A stretch of 64,000 nucleotides of DNA, from positions 1,860,001 through 1,924,000 of the forward strand of contig OZ257148.1 in assembly GCA_965279285.1 (NCBI GenBank), in the 5' to 3' direction. The DNA comes from G965279335 sp965279285 (GTDB lineage: Bacteria; Pseudomonadota; Gammaproteobacteria; DSM-16500). Made by a program: the position numbers and the translations under genes. The notes under the pieces are model-generated. The model did no database searches, was not told the DNA's origin, and saw only the letters and a list, made by a program, of their open reading frames with translations. Shown here piece after piece: positions 61,025-64,000 of this stretch; the first letter of the stretch is position 1, and each line of letters opens with the position of its first letter.

Positions 61025-62144
61025 TGAAAAATATAGCAAACAAGAATTAGGCACTAAAAGCCGTAATTTTTGGCACATTATTCATATCGATATGCCACTA
61101 ATGGCGTGTCTTATTTTATTAATGGCGGCAGGATTAGGTATTTTATATAGCGCTAGCAATCAAAATCTCGCGGTTGTTGAACAGCAAGCCGCGCATATAG
61201 GCTTAGCACTGATGGTGATGATTATTTTCGCGCAAATCCCACCGATGACTTATCAACGCTGGGCTTTAAGTATTTATGTGGTCGGTATTATTTTATTAGT
61301 TTCGGTACTCATAGTCGGGCATATCGGTAAAGGTGCTTCACGTTGGTTAAATTTAGGGTTTGTCCGCATTCAACCTTCAGAAATAATGAAACTTGCTCTT
61401 CCTATGTTTCTTGCTTGGCATTTTCATAAAATTCATTTACCTCTTTCATTAAAAACCGTTTTCTTTTCTGCTGTTATTGTTTTACTACCCGCTATGCTTA
61501 CTGCAAAAGAACCCGACCTGGGTACAGCTATTTTGCTCACTGTAGCGGGAGGCAGCGTATTAATTTTAGCTGGATTAAGTTGGCGCATCTTAAGCTCCAT
61601 CATGTTACTCATGAGCTTATGTGGCCCTATTATTTGGTATTTCATGCATGAATATCAACGCAAAAGAGTGATGATTTTTTTAAACCCCGAAAGAGATCCT
61701 CTTGGTGCGGGTTATCATATTATTCAATCTAAAATTGCCATTGGCTCCGGTGGTTTTTTTGGCAAAGGCTGGTTAAATGGAACGCAATCGCATTTACATT
61801 TTTTACCTGAACACTCAACTGATTTTATTTTTGCTGTCTGCGGTGAAGAGCTTGGATTTATGGGCAGCAGCATTTTAATTATTTTATATATGTTGATTAT
61901 TGCACGCGGTTTTTATATTACCATTAATGCTCAAGACACATTCACACGCTTATTAGCGGGTAGTCTTACCCTCACCTTTTTTGTTTCATTTTTTATTAAT
62001 ATGGGCATGGTCACTGGGATACTCCCTGTGGTAGGCTTACCACTCCCCTTAATTAGCTATGGTGGATCATCCATGGTGACGTTGATGGCAAGTTTCGGTA
62101 TCCTCATGTCAATTCAAACACACAGAAAGCTATTGCCGACTTAA
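61002..62144 (+). CDS. mrdB: Rod shape-determining protein RodA (SEDS glycosyltransferase)
   Basis: 380 residues with ten or so membrane segments. SEDS hallmarks include LGYV-free loop GHIGKGASRWLNLGFVRIQPSE (split across about 107-128), LTAKEPDLGTAIL (about 167-179), HFLPEHSTDFIFAV and the C-terminal LPLPLISYGGSS. RodA polymerises glycan strands with PBP2 in cell elongation. ATG at 61002 lies within the end of mrdA; translation is probably coupled. Confidence 0.96.
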   Translation: MTLARTANEKYSKQELGTKSRNFWHIIHIDMPLMACLILLMAAGLGILYSASNQNLAVVEQQAAHIGLALMVMIIFAQIPPMTYQRWALSIYVVGIILLVSVLIVGHIGKGASRWLNLGFVRIQPSEIMKLALPMFLAWHFHKIHLPLSLKTVFFSAVIVLLPAMLTAKEPDLGTAILLTVAGGSVLILAGLSWRILSSIMLLMSLCGPIIWYFMHEYQRKRVMIFLNPERDPLGAGYHIIQSKIAIGSGGFFGKGWLNGTQSHLHFLPEHSTDFIFAVCGEELGFMGSSILIILYMLIIARGFYITINAQDTFTRLLAGSLTLTFFVSFFINMGMVTGILPVVGLPLPLISYGGSSMVTLMASFGILMSIQTHRKLLPT

Positions 62145-62154
62145 AGGAATACAC

Positions 62155-63144
62155 ATGTTACAAAACATATTGAAATTTATTATTATTTTTTGTTTTTGTT
62201 CACAACTAGGTTTCGCAAGCAGTAATTTTGCTGAACAAGCTGATGTGCTTACTTTTATCAATATGATGGTGAAAAAAAATCATTTTAATAAAAATGAATT
62301 AATTGCCGTTTTTAGTAGTGTCAAACCACGCCCTACCGTGATTCAAAGCATCAGAGCGCCTTTAGAAGAAAACCCGTGGTATCGCTATCAAATGTTATTT
62401 GTCACTGAGTCTCGCATTCGTGAAGGCGTTATTTTTTGGAATAAATACCATGATGCCTTAACTCGAGCAGAAAAAGTGTATGGTGTACCCGCCAGTATTA
62501 TTGTTGCAACCATCGGCATAGAAACAAAATATGGCAAAAATACCGGAAATTATCGCGTTATTGACGCCTTGACCAACATTGGCTTTAGTAACAGTCGACG
62601 AGCAGATTATTTCCGCAAAGAATTAGAAGAATTTTTATTACTTGCACGTGAGCATCATTTAAATCCTCTCACTATCTATGGCTCATATGCTGGTGCAATT
62701 GGTCAACCACAATTTATGCCGAGTAGTTATCGTTATTACGCTGTGAATTTTTCTGGTGATGGAAAAATTGATCTTTCTCATAATGAAGTTGATGTCATCG
62801 GCAGTATTGCGAATTATTATAAAAAACATGGTTGGATTTACAATCAACCGGTTGTTCTTCCAACGACCGTTACTGGATATCGTTATTCTAGCTTAATTAA
62901 CGGGAAAAAAGCGATTCCCGTCAGTAGTTATTCTGAATTAGGCATCTACCCACGCGGTTATGCGGCAGATGATTTAAAAGCTAAGCTGATTCAATTACGA
63001 GGCTATTACCGCAATGAATATTGGTTAGGGTTTCATAATTTTGATGTCATAAAAAAATATAATACCAGCACATTATATGCCATGGCCGTGTATCAGCTCA
63101 GTGAATACATCTCCGCAGTAAAAGGGAGAAATGAGCATGGCTAA
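62155..63144 (+). CDS. mltB: Lytic murein transglycosylase B
   Basis: 329-residue SLT family 3 transglycosylase. A signal peptide (IIFCFCSQLGFAS, about 1-22) without a clear lipobox is followed by the catalytic domain. Glu123 in TIGIETKYGKNTG is the acid catalyst, and GSYAGAIGQPQFMPSSY and GDGKIDL are typical. It cuts glycan strands with formation of 1,6-anhydro ends, probably aiding insertion by the PBP2-RodA machine in the same operon. The ATG at 62155 is 10 bases after mrdB. The end overlaps rlpA. Confidence 0.95.
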   Translation: MLQNILKFIIIFCFCSQLGFASSNFAEQADVLTFINMMVKKNHFNKNELIAVFSSVKPRPTVIQSIRAPLEENPWYRYQMLFVTESRIREGVIFWNKYHDALTRAEKVYGVPASIIVATIGIETKYGKNTGNYRVIDALTNIGFSNSRRADYFRKELEEFLLLAREHHLNPLTIYGSYAGAIGQPQFMPSSYRYYAVNFSGDGKIDLSHNEVDVIGSIANYYKKHGWIYNQPVVLPTTVTGYRYSSLINGKKAIPVSSYSELGIYPRGYAADDLKAKLIQLRGYYRNEYWLGFHNFDVIKKYNTSTLYAMAVYQLSEYISAVKGRNEHG

Positions 63145-63964
63145 ACTGGCATGGATTGCCCAGCAAAATGTAAAATTGTATTTGCTGATATTATTAACCA
63201 TGCTAACTTTAAATGGTTGCTCTACTGCCTTCAACTCTCATCCTGATGGCGCACCATCTTATCCGGTCGATGAAACTAAAATTCCTAATGCTGTTCCAAA
63301 AAAAGAAGCCTTAAGTCAATACGGTAATAATAGAACTTATCGTGTTGCAGGAAAAACGTACCATACGCTGTCTAGTAGCAGAAATTATGATGCTAAAGGC
63401 ATAGCCTCTTGGTATGGCACTCGCTTTCATTCCATACCGACATCGAGTGGCGAACGTTACAATATGTTTGGTATGACAGCTGCGCACAAAACATTACCCT
63501 TACCTACCTATGTACGAGTGACTAATTTAAAAAATGGTAAACAAGTTATCGTTAAAATAAATGATCGCGGCCCTTTTAGCGGCAATCATTTAATTGATTT
63601 ATCGTATGTCGCTGCAAAAAAATTAGGAATGATCGAACGTGGAACAGCATTAGTGGATGTGAAAGCGATTGATGTGGATAGCTATAACCGCTCAATCAAC
63701 ACTCGTTCAGCACACTCGTTTGCACAAAACAATCACCCTGTTTATTTACAAGCAGGTGTATTTAAACAACGAGCTTATGCTGAGCGATTAAAAACTCGAT
63801 TAAGTAAAGAGATTGCTGCACCAGTGCATATTTCACGAGCGGCAAAACATCTATACCGTGTGCAAATAGGCCCTATTAAAGATACGGCAGCAAATAAACA
63901 AATTTCAAAACAATTAAAATCTCTCGGCTTAACTAAAAATATAAAATCGTCTGTGGAGGTTTAA
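63137..63964 (+). CDS. rlpA: Rare lipoprotein A family septal transglycosylase
   Basis: 275-residue outer-membrane lipoprotein. The lipobox LTLNGCS gives lipidated C28. A double-psi beta-barrel (ASWYGTRFHSIPTSSGERYN, then VKINDRGPF with the catalytic His/Asp-type residues, about 90-165) cleaves denuded glycan strands in other species. A C-terminal SPOR domain (about 198-275, YLQAGVFKQRAYAERL) targets septal peptidoglycan. ATG 63137 has GGGAG 8 bases upstream; an ATG six bases earlier is too close to it. Overlaps the mltB end by 8 bases. Confidence 0.94.
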   Translation: MAKLAWIAQQNVKLYLLILLTMLTLNGCSTAFNSHPDGAPSYPVDETKIPNAVPKKEALSQYGNNRTYRVAGKTYHTLSSSRNYDAKGIASWYGTRFHSIPTSSGERYNMFGMTAAHKTLPLPTYVRVTNLKNGKQVIVKINDRGPFSGNHLIDLSYVAAKKLGMIERGTALVDVKAIDVDSYNRSINTRSAHSFAQNNHPVYLQAGVFKQRAYAERLKTRLSKEIAAPVHISRAAKHLYRVQIGPIKDTAANKQISKQLKSLGLTKNIKSSVEV

Positions 63965-64000
63965 TGTTAAGTTTTCTTACTTCAACATTAGGCATTTTAA
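63964..64000 (+). CDS. Start of the next gene in the mrd operon (truncated by the window)
   Basis: The rlpA stop and an ATG overlap as TAATG, with GGAGG 6 bases upstream. Twelve codons are visible (MLSFLTSTLGIL), hydrophobic as in a signal peptide. In many gammaproteobacteria the gene after rlpA is dacA (D-Ala-D-Ala carboxypeptidase), which would fit, but the sequence seen is too short to say. Confidence 0.45.
   Translation, partial: MLSFLTSTLGIL

Overview
The window is an AT-rich chromosomal segment of a gammaproteobacterium, most probably of the order Legionellales (Legionella/Coxiella/Aquicella/Berkiella-like). The protein families and gene orders are gammaproteobacterial: uvrY-uvrC-pgsA followed by tRNA-Gly, tRNA-Cys and tRNA-Leu; yoaA-tsaB; lepA-lepB-rnc-era-recO-pdxJ; mrdA-mrdB-mltB-rlpA; sdhE-ygfX. 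A UvrY/LetA-type regulator, a PagL-like lipid A deacylase and a small cluster of effector-like proteins point to a host- or amoeba-associated lifestyle. The order is an inference; no rRNA is present.

Layout. 1-8.0 kb (minus strand): 5' part of a large NAD-glutamate dehydrogenase, tsaB, yoaA, fdxA, three tRNAs, pgsA, uvrC, uvrY and tRNA-Ser. 8.2-17.2 kb: a Bax-inhibitor-1 protein, dnaQ, rnhA, a methyltransferase, mltD, tex and a MATE exporter. 17.2-24.4 kb: secreted proteins of unknown function, a DUF924 protein, an L,D-transpeptidase coupled to an arginase-fold hydrolase, a type IV pilin-like protein, zapE, a SEC-C protein and hemF. 24.6-33.4 kb: acnA, a KefB/KefC-type antiporter coupled to an unknown membrane protein, cysS and gltX. 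33.4-39.6 kb: the tightly packed operon lepA-lepB-rnc-era-recO-pdxJ-gltX, preceded by sdhE-ygfX. 39.7-49.7 kb: a small unknown gene with a structured leader, an M17 aminopeptidase, ald, htpG, a secreted protein and a 1173-residue FAD/Fe-S oxidoreductase. 49.8-58.9 kb (accessory): a 1008-residue coiled-coil-like protein, an O-methyltransferase, LemA, an HtpX-like protease, two tandem paralogs with effector-like architecture and a PagL-like protein. 59.1-64 kb: the rod-shape/peptidoglycan cluster mrdA-mrdB-mltB-rlpA and the first codons of the next gene.

The most striking feature is a dispersed palindromic repeat. About twenty copies of family A (arms GGTGGGCACGCTGCGC and TTTGCCCACCCTAC facing their inverse) fill most longer intergenic gaps. 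A second family (B) occurs twice. Many copies end in the same terminal motif, TAACTATTCAGC or a close variant, with TA at both outer edges. This looks like MITEs mobilised by a TA-targeting transposase that is not in this window. Several copies sit exactly on stop codons and supply them. One has expanded into a 51-bp tandem array. Inner spacers fall into distinct modules.

The two tandem paralogs at 55.5-58.2 kb each have, at the same spacing from a -10 hexamer, a tandem CTTAA-type box resembling the PmrA site that controls Dot/Icm effectors in Legionella and Coxiella. With the nearby 1008-residue protein they form a candidate effector island. Apart from these, most of the window is housekeeping.
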